Positions 25,370 through 34,265 of a stretch of DNA of 64,000 nt are shown here, one piece after another (position 1 is the stretch's first letter; every line of letters starts with the position of its first letter). The notes below the pieces were generated by a model. It was not told where the DNA came from and did not search any database. It worked only from the letters and a program-made list of their open reading frames with translations. The translations under genes were made by a program, and so were the position numbers. Source of the stretch: Pseudomonadota bacterium (GTDB lineage: Bacteria > Pseudomonadota > Gammaproteobacteria > Burkholderiales > Burkholderiaceae_B); contig JAFAEO010000073.1 of the NCBI GenBank assembly GCA_023423975.1, positions 62,001-126,000 of the forward strand, in the 5' to 3' direction.

Positions 25370-26557
25370 TCAGGACAAAACGGTACGGATTCCCAATTTA
25401 CGAATCACATCCCGTGCCCGTTCCTTGGCCTGTTCGATGGTGGCGCCCACAACGTTAATATGCCCCACCTTGCGTCCCGGACGCGGCTCGTCCTTGCCAT
25501 AAAGATGCAGCGATACACCCGGGATAGCGAGAATGTCATGCCACTGCGGTTCCCGCGCATGGCTGGCATTGCCATTGAACCAGCAGTCGCCCAGGATATT
25601 GAGCATGACCACCGGCGTGAGCAGGTCTGTCGCGCCCAGCGGCATGCCCGTCATGACCCGCACCTGCTGTTCAAACTGGCTGGTAACGCAGGCGTCCATC
25701 GTGTAGTGGCCACTGTTGTGCGGACGTGGCGCTATTTCGTTTGCAATCAGGCGACCGTCGGACAGCACAAAAAATTCGACACACAGCACGCCCTGGTAAT
25801 TGAGCCCTTCGGCAATGCGCAGAGCTGCTTCCCGCGCCTGCCGGGCCAGGTCTTCGTTAATCAGACCCGGCGCCACGACTGTGCTGGCAAGAATGCCGTT
25901 TTCATGCGTGTTGATACCAATCGGAAAAATCGCAGTCTCGCCGCTGATGGCCCGTGCCATGACAACTGAAATTTCATGATCCAGCGGCAACATGGCTTCA
26001 AGCACGCAGGGAATCTGCCCAAAGGTACGAAAGGCTTCAATGGCTTCGGCACGGGTCGATACCCGTTGCTGGCCCTTGCCGTCGTAGCCCAGGCGGGCTA
26101 CTTTCAGAATGCCGGGAAACAGTGCCTCCTGCGCCTGCTCCAGATCGCTCACCTCGCGAACCTCGCAATACGGCGCAACAGGAATATCCTGGGCACTGAT
26201 AAATGCCTTTTCGGCAATCCGGTCCTGCACGACGGCAACCGCTGCCGCACCAGGCGTAACACGACAGCTTGCAGACAATTGCTTCAGGCTGCTGGCCGGC
26301 ACGTTTTCAAACTCTGTCGTCACTGCGGGCGTAACCGCGGCCAGCTCCCTGAGCGCAACAATATCATCGTATGCTGCTGCCATATGCCGCTCGGCGACCA
26401 TGCCTGCCGGGCTGTTGCCGGACGGGTCCAGAACAACAACCTTGTAACCCAGTTTCTGCGCTTCATGGCAGAACATGCGACCCAGCTGGCCGCCGCCCAG
26501 CATACCCAGCCATTCGCCAGGATGAATGCGGTCGGAAAGTGCTATTGGTGTGTGCAT
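25370..26557 (-). CDS. purK: N5-carboxyaminoimidazole ribonucleotide synthase
   Basis: PurK uses ATP and bicarbonate to carboxylate AIR to N5-CAIR in purine synthesis. The 395-residue ATP-grasp protein has GMLGGGQLGRMFCHEAQKLG near the N terminus, and the substrate/metal loop EIAPRPHNSGHYT around residues 270-285. It lies 15 bases after purE, its pathway partner, in a purC-purE-purK leftward operon. Confidence 0.97.
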   Translation of the reverse strand: MHTPIALSDRIHPGEWLGMLGGGQLGRMFCHEAQKLGYKVVVLDPSGNSPAGMVAERHMAAAYDDIVALRELAAVTPAVTTEFENVPASSLKQLSASCRVTPGAAAVAVVQDRIAEKAFISAQDIPVAPYCEVREVSDLEQAQEALFPGILKVARLGYDGKGQQRVSTRAEAIEAFRTFGQIPCVLEAMLPLDHEISVVMARAISGETAIFPIGINTHENGILASTVVAPGLINEDLARQAREAALRIAEGLNYQGVLCVEFFVLSDGRLIANEIAPRPHNSGHYTMDACVTSQFEQQVRVMTGMPLGATDLLTPVVMLNILGDCWFNGNASHAREPQWHDILAIPGVSLHLYGKDEPRPGRKVGHINVVGATIEQAKERARDVIRKLGIRTVLS

Positions 26558-26572
26558 TGCGAAAATTCTCTT

Positions 26573-27121
26573 TCAGTTCTTGGGAGCCGGCGGCAATGTC
26601 ATCGCCCGTGCCGTATTGGTCTGTTTCTCGCGAAAAGCGCGCAATTGTTCACGCAGCGCCGGGTTATTCATGGCCAGCATGGCAATCACATGCAGCGCCG
26701 CATTGGCCGCACCGGCTTCGCCGATGGCAAAGGTGGCTACCGGTATGCCCTTGGGCATTTGCACAATGGACAGCAAAGAATCTTCGCCGCGCAGATAGCG
26801 CGAGGGGACCGGCACGCCAAACACCGGCACTTCGGTGAGCGCGGCCATCATGCCGGGCAGATGCGCTGCACCGCCGGCGCCAGCGATGATGGCCCGCAGG
26901 CCGCGATCGTAAGCTGTCGCGCCATAATCGGCCATATCCTGAGGCATGCGATGCGCCGAAATAACCTGGGCCTTATAGGACACGCCGAATTGCTCAAGCA
27001 TGTCCGTGGCATTTTTCATGACGTCCCAGTCGCTGGACGAACCCATGATCACGCCGACCAGTGGTTGATCTGCCTGTTTGGAAGGAGTATTTTGACTGGC
27101 GGAATTAACTGTTTCGTTCAT
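26573..27121 (-). CDS. purE: N5-CAIR mutase
   Basis: PurE converts N5-CAIR to CAIR. The 182-residue protein has the family signature MGSSSDWDVMKNA after a Ser/Asn-rich 20-residue N-terminal tail, and the SAHRMPQ active-site segment with its catalytic His. AGGGC lies before the ATG. It is separated from purC by about 10 bases and from purK by 15, so the three are one transcription unit. Confidence 0.97.
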   Translation of the reverse strand: MNETVNSASQNTPSKQADQPLVGVIMGSSSDWDVMKNATDMLEQFGVSYKAQVISAHRMPQDMADYGATAYDRGLRAIIAGAGGAAHLPGMMAALTEVPVFGVPVPSRYLRGEDSLLSIVQMPKGIPVATFAIGEAGAANAALHVIAMLAMNNPALREQLRAFREKQTNTARAMTLPPAPKN

Positions 27122-27131
27122 AACGCCCTGC

Positions 27132-28013
27132 TTATCCGATCAGGCGGGTGGCCGCCTCACGATATTTGTCGGCCGTTTTTTGCAATACATCCTGCGGTAG
27201 CCGCGGCGCGGGCGCTGTCTTGTCCCAGGGCTGGGTTTCCAGCCAGTCGCGCACAAACTGCTTATCGAAGGACGGTGGGCTGATGCCCGTTTGATATGAG
27301 TCAGCAGGCCAGAAACGGGAGGAATCGGGTGTGAGCACTTCGTCCATCAAATGCAGGACGCCCTTGTCGTCCAGGCCAAATTCAAATTTGGTATCGGCAA
27401 TAATGATGCCTTTTTCTGCGGCATAATCGGCCGCCTCTGTGTAAAGACGCAGCGTGATATCACGAATCTGCTCGGCGAGCTCCTGCCCGACTTCGCGCAC
27501 GACATGGGCGAAGTCGACATTTTCGTCATGTGAGCCCATTTCGGCCTTGGCCGCCGGGGTAAAGATAGGCGACGCCAGCTTCTGCGCCTGGACCAGACCG
27601 GCAGGCAGGCTGACGCCGCAGATGGCGCCGGTTTTCTGGTAATCGTTCCAGCCGGACCCGATCAGATAGCCCCTGGCAACCGCTTCCACCAGCACAGGCT
27701 TCAGGCGCTTGACAACCATGGCCCGGCCTCGGACCTGGTCTGCTTCCGAAGGTTGCACCACCTCTTCTGGGGCAATACCGGTCACATGGGTGGGAATGAT
27801 ATGGCCCAGTTTCTTCAGCCAGAACTCCGTAAGTTCAGTCAGTACCTGGCCCTTGCCGGGAATGGGGTCATCCAGAATCACATCAAACGCAGAAATGCGA
27901 TCAGAAGCAACAATCAACAGTTTGTCGTCGCCCACGGCGTACATATCACGGACTTTGCCGCGTGCCAGCAGTGGCAGGGACTGAATATCAGATTGAAGAA
28001 GCGCAGATGTCAC
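27132..28013 (-). CDS. purC: SAICAR synthase
   Basis: PurC joins CAIR and aspartate using ATP. The start is GTG 28013, which has AAAGGA upstream and yields 293 residues, the usual length in this family; the frame to 28049 is longer only because it is open. GKVRDMY near residue 20, the LVEAVARGYLIGSGWNDYQ segment and DTKFEFG mark the family. It leads purE and purK. Its promoter must lie in the 130 bases before the 28143 repeat. Confidence 0.96.
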   Translation of the reverse strand: MTSALLQSDIQSLPLLARGKVRDMYAVGDDKLLIVASDRISAFDVILDDPIPGKGQVLTELTEFWLKKLGHIIPTHVTGIAPEEVVQPSEADQVRGRAMVVKRLKPVLVEAVARGYLIGSGWNDYQKTGAICGVSLPAGLVQAQKLASPIFTPAAKAEMGSHDENVDFAHVVREVGQELAEQIRDITLRLYTEAADYAAEKGIIIADTKFEFGLDDKGVLHLMDEVLTPDSSRFWPADSYQTGISPPSFDKQFVRDWLETQPWDKTAPAPRLPQDVLQKTADKYREAATRLIG

Positions 28014-28426
28014 CGGAAATCCTTTGCAAGGGAAAATATCATGCAGCACGCGGGCGCGTGAACTACTGCCGCGGGCGTACGAGCGTGAAACAGAAATGGG
28101 AATAATCCGTTATTTTACCGCCATATGCCGCGCTTGAACGTAAAAAACCCCGCTACAACGCATCCTCGGCGCGCCAATGCCAAAACCGTATCCATTGGTG
28201 GCTGAAGAATGGCGCTTCCCACACCACAATAATGAGCCATCACTGTGTTCTGTTTGGCAAGTAGCTACTGGCTGATGCGCATCATTTCTGACATAAGGAT
28301 TTTCTCAAAAGATTTCGCATCTATCCGAGTTTACACAAAATAATATTCTGAGTAATTTTGTCAAACCCCAACCATCGTGCTGTTGGGCGATTCCTCTTAA
28401 CGCAATTGACAATAATGGGAGACAAA
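28014..28426. other. intergenic region between divergent purC and autotransporter
   Basis: About 410 bases holding the purC promoter (left part) and the autotransporter promoter (right, A+T-rich part 28295-28410). No gene is seen. A partial copy of the fba terminator sequence sits at 28143-28168. Confidence 0.45.
28143..28168. repeat. left copy of a 26-bp direct repeat flanking the autotransporter/TA block
   Basis: The sequence from the A5-CCCC-GC run to TCG matches 33010-33035 at 24 of 26 positions, with mismatches at 28164-offset positions 28154 (T/C) and 28165 (C/G). The right copy is part of the complete fba terminator, while this copy lacks the second stem arm. It may mark the junction of an inserted segment. 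Confidence 0.6.
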
Positions 28427-31400
28427 ATGAAATTTTCAGGTCGATATAAAGCAATTCATATACATACGCTGATCGCCCTTCTATTTGGCAGCGCCGCTTT
28501 TGGGCCTACACGCGATGCGATGGCCGATGAACGAATGAGTCGCCCCCGCATCTATACCCCCAAAGCTGACGGCGATCGGACAAGCTTCAGGACCTCGGAG
28601 TTTTACGCAAACTGGGGGCTCAACTTACATCATTTCGATGCCGCCTACGCTGCGGGTGCAACAGGTCAGAACGTAAAGGTGGGGCAGCTGGATAATCCGC
28701 TGTATGTGGAACATCCTGAATTGGCAGGGATCAACTTCAGCGCCGTTGGCAGTTATCCACTGGCCACCACTCCGGCATTCGATGCGGGTACAGGAAAGCC
28801 TGCCTATCACGGCATGCACGTGGCGGGCATCATTGCCGCCAGAAAAGATGGAAAAGGCATGCACGGCGGCGCTTTCGGTGCGACCGATTTTGTGACGGGA
28901 AACTTCAGACAAACCTCTCAGGCAGTACAACAGGCTGGGGGAACGCTCTCCAAGCTTGGGAAAACGATCGTTGACGCCGGGGCAGACTTCATCAACCACA
29001 GCTATGGATACAATTTTGGTATTTACGCAATTCCGATGGCGCTCCCGGAGGGACAAGTCGGATCACACGGTCCGGACATTCGTCATATGCAGCTGTATCG
29101 GGATCGTCAACATATCGAATTGAGTTCTGCCAACGGCGTCGTAAACGTCAGTTCAGCAGGAAATGACCGATATTATGCTGCATACAAAACAGCATTCAAT
29201 AAATATGATGCACGACCCCGCTTGTTCCGGGGGATCGGAAATGGCGCTGGAATCAACAGTATTCCTTATATGAATCATCGTAAGAAGAATCTGACAGACG
29301 CCGACTGGAGTCGCATAGAAAAGGGTATCTTGAGCGCGGTTATCCTGAATGGGACTAAGGATATCAACAGTTATTCAAACATCTGCGGCATCAGTAAATA
29401 CTGGTGCGTTGGCGCCGCAGGCGGCATGTTGGCTGAGCCGGATAAAGCATATACCACAACGTTACCTGCCCTGCCTTACCCTGTCGATTTTTATCATCCC
29501 GATGCCAGCGGCCAGAAATACATTTATGAAAAACTCAATGGCAACATCTCTTCAGACAGATATCGGATCCTGAGCCTGGCCGTGACCAGCAAAGCCCCAC
29601 CGGGCTCATCAGAAGCTGAGGTTATGGATCCGAAAAACCTGCAGCCAATCTACCGCATGGCGCTGGGCACGTCCATGGCAGCACCAACACTGACGGCAGG
29701 CCTTGCGGTCACCAAATCCAGATTTCCCTATCTTCAGAACTGGCAGATCCGTGACATTGTGCTGAGCACGGCGCAGGATATTGGCGCACCCGGCATTGAC
29801 CGTGTGTACGGCTGGGGCGCAATGGACCTGGAGGCCGCCATTGGCGGACCTCGCTCGCTGTTTGCACTGCGCAGGAGCTATATTGAAAAGCTTGAGCAGT
29901 ACGAAATAGAGGCCGCAGACAAATACAATCCGATCGTTGCAAAAGCCGATTACTACGCGACTCAGGCTTATGAACTGAAAATGCAAATGATCGAAAACGC
30001 CAAACGCGCCGCAGAAGCAGAAAAAGCAGGTAATCAAAAAGAAGCGGCGCAACTGCTCGCCCTGAACGAGCAACTTGCCCCACAAGAGGCGGCGTTTCGC
30101 AGGCAGGCATATGAGCATGAACTGACACGCATACAGCCGAACAATGAGGCAGACACACCCGAGAATGCCTTTGAATATATCAATTTTGTGGTTAACATCC
30201 CAGGCAAAAAATCAGAGGCTTGCGCAGAAGACGCATGCGTTGCGGATGTCTGGACCAACGACATTTCGGGTCCTGGCGGACTGGAGAAAGCTGGCGCCGG
30301 CCTGCTGGCGCTTGCAGGCAACAGTCAATACACCGGCGGCACAAAAATTTCCGACGGCGTACTGCAGTTCGGTATTGGTGGCACAACCGGCAGTGTAACC
30401 GGCAACATCCTCAATAACAGTTCGCTGGTGTTTGCACGCTCCAATGAATGGGCCTACAAGGATAGCATCACCGGTTCCGGAGATGTGGTGGTATTGGGCG
30501 GTGGTACGTTCCGCCTGCAGGGGGACAATACGTACACGGGCTCCACCCACGTCTACGATGGCCGATTTGCCGTCGACGGTTCAACCATCTCGAACACAAT
30601 TGTTTATGGTGGAGGTACTCTCAGCGGCAACGGGCGGGTCGGTGGCATTCATGTCCATCAGGACGGTATTGTATCGCCGGGCAATTCGATAGGCACATTG
30701 ACTATCACAAACCCAGGCGCTGCCGGCGCGGGGGCCGGCAACGCCGTTTTTGAGCCGGGATCGCGGCTGGCGATCGAGATCGATGGCCAGGGTAACCATG
30801 ACGTACTGAAGGTTGAAAACGCAGCCAATATCCATGGTGGTATGGTCGATGTTGCTGTCGCTGACCTGTCCAGAACACAACTGGCGCAACAGGTCAGACA
30901 GAGCATGCAAAAACCGTATGAGATCCTGACCGCGGGTGCAGGAGTAGCCGGTGCATTCGATCAGGCACGTCTGGATATTGACCTTCCTTTTATTGCAGCC
31001 GGCTTGCGCTACTTGCCGCGGACTGTGGGCCTGGTCCTGGGTAGAAGCGATCTTGGCTTTGGCGCTGTAGGCCAGACGCACAACCAGAGACAGATTGGCG
31101 ACGGCGTTGAGTCACTCACGCCCGGCCATCCCTTGTATGATGCCTTGCTCACGTCGGCTTCACGCCAGGAAGCAGCCAGCAGTTTGCAGCAATTGTCCAA
31201 TGTGGATATCCATGCTTCACTCAAACAGACACTGATCGACAATACCCGATTCATGCGGGACGCTGCGCTCAGTCGGTCCGGGTTCGCTTCCATGCCGAAT
31301 ATCGGTGCCAGCGCCGACGGGAAACTGCTTGGGGAAACCAATATGAACGTTTGGGGTAAGGTGCTGGGTTCCTGGCAAAAACACAAAGGGGACGGCAATG

Positions 31401-32155
31401 CCGCCTCGCTGGATCGTACCATCGGCGGCCTGATATTCGGCGTAGATCATTTAATGAACCGGAACTGGCGTGCCGGGGCACTGGTGGGGCTGTCCAATAG
31501 TTCACTCAAGAGTGATCGCGCGTCAGCCAAAATCGACAGTTATCAATTTGGGGCATATGCCGCCACAGAACGCGAACGTCTCGGACTGCGCGTGGGTGCC
31601 TCGCTGGCTCTCCATGAAATCGCCACTCGACGCGGTGGCTATCCCGACTTGACGTCCATGAACAAGGCCAATTACAGTGCCAGCAGTCTGCAAGTCTACG
31701 GCGAGCTGGGATACAAACTTACCGCGAATGCCGTTATGATCGAACCGTTTGTCAACAGCGCATACGTGCATTTGAGGGCCCATGCGTTCGAGGAAGACGG
31801 CGATGCCAGCAAGGTATCGGGCAAACGTCAATCAGCCAATGTTGTATCCAGTATTTTGGGCGCGAGAATATCAAATATCGTTGAAAGTGGCTCTGGCACC
31901 GCATTCAGACTGTCTGGCATGATCGGCTGGAATTTTAACGTCGGAGATATTGCCCCCATTGCCTCTGTGAAGTACCCTGGCGGAGACACATTTGACGTCC
32001 GAGGAAACCCTCTTTCCCGAAACGCTTTAGTGACCGAGGTGGGAATACAGGCAAGCCCTAAAAAGAACTTATCCGCAGGCTTGTATTACGATGGCCGTTT
32101 CGGCAAGAAAGTATCGGACCACTCTCTGTCCTTGGGTATCAGCTATGCATTCTGA
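28427..32155 (+). CDS. subtilisin-like serine protease autotransporter (type Va)
   Basis: A 1242-residue secreted protease. A signal peptide of about 33 residues ends at DAMA. An S8 subtilase domain follows with catalytic Asp89 (GQLDNP), His131 (YHGMHVAGI), the oxyanion-type Asn in SAGND and Ser416 (LGTSMAAP). Residues 483-570 are a highly charged predicted helix. Passenger-associated beta repeats follow (GGLEKAGAGLLALAGNSQYTGG, read in parts, and NTYTGSTHV). A C-terminal autotransporter barrel ends in the Phe-terminated strand ISYAF. GGGAG precedes the ATG. Homologues such as SphB1 and NalP release other surface proteins. It sits alone between purC and fba, flanked by direct repeats. Confidence 0.93.
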   Translation: MKFSGRYKAIHIHTLIALLFGSAAFGPTRDAMADERMSRPRIYTPKADGDRTSFRTSEFYANWGLNLHHFDAAYAAGATGQNVKVGQLDNPLYVEHPELAGINFSAVGSYPLATTPAFDAGTGKPAYHGMHVAGIIAARKDGKGMHGGAFGATDFVTGNFRQTSQAVQQAGGTLSKLGKTIVDAGADFINHSYGYNFGIYAIPMALPEGQVGSHGPDIRHMQLYRDRQHIELSSANGVVNVSSAGNDRYYAAYKTAFNKYDARPRLFRGIGNGAGINSIPYMNHRKKNLTDADWSRIEKGILSAVILNGTKDINSYSNICGISKYWCVGAAGGMLAEPDKAYTTTLPALPYPVDFYHPDASGQKYIYEKLNGNISSDRYRILSLAVTSKAPPGSSEAEVMDPKNLQPIYRMALGTSMAAPTLTAGLAVTKSRFPYLQNWQIRDIVLSTAQDIGAPGIDRVYGWGAMDLEAAIGGPRSLFALRRSYIEKLEQYEIEAADKYNPIVAKADYYATQAYELKMQMIENAKRAAEAEKAGNQKEAAQLLALNEQLAPQEAAFRRQAYEHELTRIQPNNEADTPENAFEYINFVVNIPGKKSEACAEDACVADVWTNDISGPGGLEKAGAGLLALAGNSQYTGGTKISDGVLQFGIGGTTGSVTGNILNNSSLVFARSNEWAYKDSITGSGDVVVLGGGTFRLQGDNTYTGSTHVYDGRFAVDGSTISNTIVYGGGTLSGNGRVGGIHVHQDGIVSPGNSIGTLTITNPGAAGAGAGNAVFEPGSRLAIEIDGQGNHDVLKVENAANIHGGMVDVAVADLSRTQLAQQVRQSMQKPYEILTAGAGVAGAFDQARLDIDLPFIAAGLRYLPRTVGLVLGRSDLGFGAVGQTHNQRQIGDGVESLTPGHPLYDALLTSASRQEAASSLQQLSNVDIHASLKQTLIDNTRFMRDAALSRSGFASMPNIGASADGKLLGETNMNVWGKVLGSWQKHKGDGNAASLDRTIGGLIFGVDHLMNRNWRAGALVGLSNSSLKSDRASAKIDSYQFGAYAATERERLGLRVGASLALHEIATRRGGYPDLTSMNKANYSASSLQVYGELGYKLTANAVMIEPFVNSAYVHLRAHAFEEDGDASKVSGKRQSANVVSSILGARISNIVESGSGTAFRLSGMIGWNFNVGDIAPIASVKYPGGDTFDVRGNPLSRNALVTEVGIQASPKKNLSAGLYYDGRFGKKVSDHSLSLGISYAF

Positions 32156-32220
32156 TCGGCGGACCTTTGTCAGTCGCGTCATTGTTCGTGGTGCATGACG
32201 AACGCCATTGAGTGACGTCA

Positions 32221-32260
32221 CAAGGGTTGGATCGCACCCAACCCTTGGGGGTTGTTCTGT
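32221..32260. terminator. terminator between autotransporter and higA-like gene
   Basis: CAAGGGTTGG at 32221-32230 and CCAACCCTTG at 32238-32247 form a perfect 10-bp stem with a 7-base loop, followed by GGGGTTGTTCT. It lies 65 bases after the autotransporter stop and 18 bases beyond the antitoxin stop on the other strand, so it may serve both. Confidence 0.7.
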
Positions 32261-32264
32261 CATC

Positions 32265-32567
32265 TCACAGAATGGCTTGCAGCCCCTTGTCGGCGATCAC
32301 ATTGAGCAATTTCAACGCCGGTCCGGACGGGCGCGTATGACCCTGCTCCCATTTACGTATAGTAGAGGCCGTGGTATGTAAATGAAGCGCAAAGACAGGC
32401 TGGCTAATATTGAGTGACTCGCGCAATGTTCGTATATCTGTCGCCGTAAAATTCCTGACCGGCAACGGAAAAAGCGTGTCAAACTCGCGCATTGTCGTTT
32501 TGCTGATTGCACCGGCAGTCTGCAGTTCAGCCAGTTCACCGCGCAATGATTCAATGATTTTTCCTGT
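32265..32567 (-). CDS. HigA-type XRE antitoxin
   Basis: A 100-residue antitoxin with an N-terminal neutralising part and a C-terminal helix-turn-helix (LRESLNISQPVFALHLHTTASTIRKWEQGHTRPSG, read around residues 47-80). Start GTG 32567 has AGGAG 7 bases upstream; the longer frame to 32651 lies within the toxin gene. It overlaps the toxin gene by 17 bases, so the order is toxin first, antitoxin second, as in higBA modules. It probably represses its own promoter at 32949-32983. Confidence 0.87.
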   Translation of the reverse strand, partial: TGKIIESLRGELAELQTAGAISKTTMREFDTLFPLPVRNFTATDIRTLRESLNISQPVFALHLHTTASTIRKWEQGHTRPSGPALKLLNVIADKGLQAIL

Positions 32568-32934
32568 CACAATGCAACTCCTGTAGGACACCGGTTTGCA
32601 GGGCAAGGACCAGGTCGTCATCTGATAGCGCAAGAAATACCTTGCCGGCATAGCTTAAGGCCTGCTTTTCTTTCAGAGAAATATTGGACTGCTCACTTTT
32701 GAGAAAACCATGCAGGAAAATGTACCGACTACCTATTCGAGCCGAAAGCAATGTTCGGTACCCCCGGCTTTTACCGCGACCAGCGCCAGGCACCCGTTTT
32801 TTATAAAGTTTTCCACCCAAATCGGCGTCGATCAGCCCGTGCTCCATTTCCATGACCGCCCAACATAAAACAGCGTCAGGCAATTTTTCACGCAATTGCC
32901 ACTTCGCAAACGCTCTGCGCTTTAACACTCTCAT
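32551..32934 (-). CDS. RelE/HigB-like toxin (PF06296-type)
   Basis: A 127-residue toxin of the RelE superfamily subgroup with the GRGKSRGYRTLLSARIGSRYIFLHGF region (read in parts), which supplies the basic and aromatic residues for ribosome-dependent mRNA cleavage. It is followed by the KSEQSNISLKEKQALS helix. It is coupled to the downstream antitoxin. Function is inferred from family and gene order. Confidence 0.85.
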   Translation of the reverse strand: MRVLKRRAFAKWQLREKLPDAVLCWAVMEMEHGLIDADLGGKLYKKRVPGAGRGKSRGYRTLLSARIGSRYIFLHGFLKSEQSNISLKEKQALSYAGKVFLALSDDDLVLALQTGVLQELHCDRKNH

Positions 32935-32948
32935 ACTGCCACTGCGTC

Positions 32949-32983
32949 TTGCTAAATTATAGCAATATACCCGTTACGGGTAT
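32949..32983 (-). promoter_or_regulatory. higBA-like promoter with two inverted repeats
   Basis: TTGCTA-AATTA-TAGCAA lies at 32949-32965 and ATACCCG-TTA-CGGGTAT at 32967-32983, one base apart. The first overlaps a TATAAT -10 hexamer on the minus strand (complement of 32956-32961). The pair is the likely operator for the HigA-type antitoxin and lies 15-50 bases before the toxin start. Confidence 0.6.
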
Positions 32984-33008
32984 CATTTACTATTACGGAA
33001 ACCCACAA

Positions 33009-33046
33009 GAAAAACCCCGCCACAACGCATCGTCGTGACGGGGTTT
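33009..33046 (-). terminator. rho-independent terminator of fba; contains right copy of the 26-bp repeat
   Basis: Reading leftward, AAACCCCG (complement of 33039-33046) pairs with CGGGGTTT (complement of 33012-33019), with an inner CAC/GTG pair, and is followed by TTTTT. It lies 37 bases after the fba stop. Positions 33010-33035 are the right copy of the repeat found at 28143-28168. Confidence 0.88.
33010..33035. repeat. right copy of the 26-bp direct repeat
   Basis: It matches 28143-28168 at 24 of 26 positions and lies within the fba terminator. The two copies enclose 4.84 kb carrying the autotransporter and the higBA-like pair. Confidence 0.6.
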
Positions 33047-33082
33047 CCCAGACAGGCCGTCCCGGGAGACGGCGCAATCGTC

Positions 33083-34147
33083 TTATTTGATCTGTTGAGA
33101 CAGCTTGCCTGCAGCATAGGCTGCGGCCATTTCAGACAGAGCAATCGGCTTGATTTTGCTGGCGTTGCCGGCGGTACCAAATTCCTGATAGCGCGCCACG
33201 CAGATTTTCTTGGCGGCTTCGCGGGCAGGCTTGTTGTATTCACGCGGGTCGAATTTGCCGGGGTTTTCGCCCAGGAAACGGCGAATGGCGCCTGTCATGG
33301 CAAGACGGATATCGGTATCGATATTGACTTTGCGCACGCCAAACTTGATGGCTTCCTGAATTTCTTCGACCGGCACACCATAGGTTTCTTTCATGTCGCC
33401 ACCGAACTCACGGATTTCGGCCAGCAATTCCTGGGGAACACTGGAGCTGCCATGCATGACAAGGTGCGTGTTGGGCAAGCGGGCGTGGATTTCCTTGATG
33501 CGATTGATAGACAGAATATCGCCTGTAGGCTTGCGGGTAAATTTGTAGGCGCCATGGCTTGTACCAATCGCGATCGCCAGCGCATCCAATTGGGTGCGAC
33601 GGACAAAATCTGCAGCCTGCTCCGGATCGGTCAGCAATTGCTCCATGGTCAGGGTGCCTTCTGCACCGTGGCCGTCTTCCTTGTCACCTTTCATGGTTTC
33701 AAGCGAGCCCAGGCAACCCAGTTCACCTTCTACGGTGACGCCGACTTTGTGTGCAAGATCAACAACTTTCTTGGTTACTTCCACGTTGTATTCATAATCG
33801 GCAATGGTTTTACCGTCGGCCATGAGAGAGCCGTCCATCATGACACTTGAAAAGCCAAGATTGATGGCGCCCTGGCAGATTTCAGGTGACTGGCCATGAT
33901 CCTGGTGCATGACTACCGGAATTTCCGGATAGCTCTCTACCGCAGCCTGGATCAGGTACTTGAGAAAACCTTCGCCTGCGTATTTACGCGCACCAGCAGA
34001 CGCCTGCATGATGACCGGACTGTTGGTTTCCTTGGCCGCTTCCATGATGGCCTGCACCTGCTCCAGATTGTTCACGTTGAAGGCGGGAATACCATAGCCG
34101 TTTTCCGCGGCATGATCCAGTAATTGGCGCATAGAAACGAGTGCCAT
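33083..34147 (-). CDS. fba: class II fructose-1,6-bisphosphate aldolase
   Basis: A zinc-dependent glycolytic/gluconeogenic aldolase of 354 residues. MHQDHGQSPE carries the Asp and His of the metal/catalytic site, and LVMHGSSSVP and KVNIDTDIRLAMT are the later family blocks. AGGAG lies 9 bases before the ATG. In related genomes this gene adjoins pgk and pyk on one side and purC on the other. Here mog and a nitrilase-like gene precede it and the autotransporter block separates it from purC. Confidence 0.96.
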   Translation of the reverse strand: MALVSMRQLLDHAAENGYGIPAFNVNNLEQVQAIMEAAKETNSPVIMQASAGARKYAGEGFLKYLIQAAVESYPEIPVVMHQDHGQSPEICQGAINLGFSSVMMDGSLMADGKTIADYEYNVEVTKKVVDLAHKVGVTVEGELGCLGSLETMKGDKEDGHGAEGTLTMEQLLTDPEQAADFVRRTQLDALAIAIGTSHGAYKFTRKPTGDILSINRIKEIHARLPNTHLVMHGSSSVPQELLAEIREFGGDMKETYGVPVEEIQEAIKFGVRKVNIDTDIRLAMTGAIRRFLGENPGKFDPREYNKPAREAAKKICVARYQEFGTAGNASKIKPIALSEMAAAYAAGKLSQQIK

Positions 34148-34265
34148 GTAACGATCTCCTGAAATTGAAAAATATCTGAACAGCCACTATTTTAAGTGGG
34201 AAACCGCATATAAGGCGCAGGAACCCGGCTTTTTACCAAATTTACCAATTGTGACATCACGAGTG

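Noticed and set aside
25976..27283. 435-codon forward frame
   Set aside because: It is antisense to purK, purE and the end of purC, which are certain; the translation has shadow-like composition.
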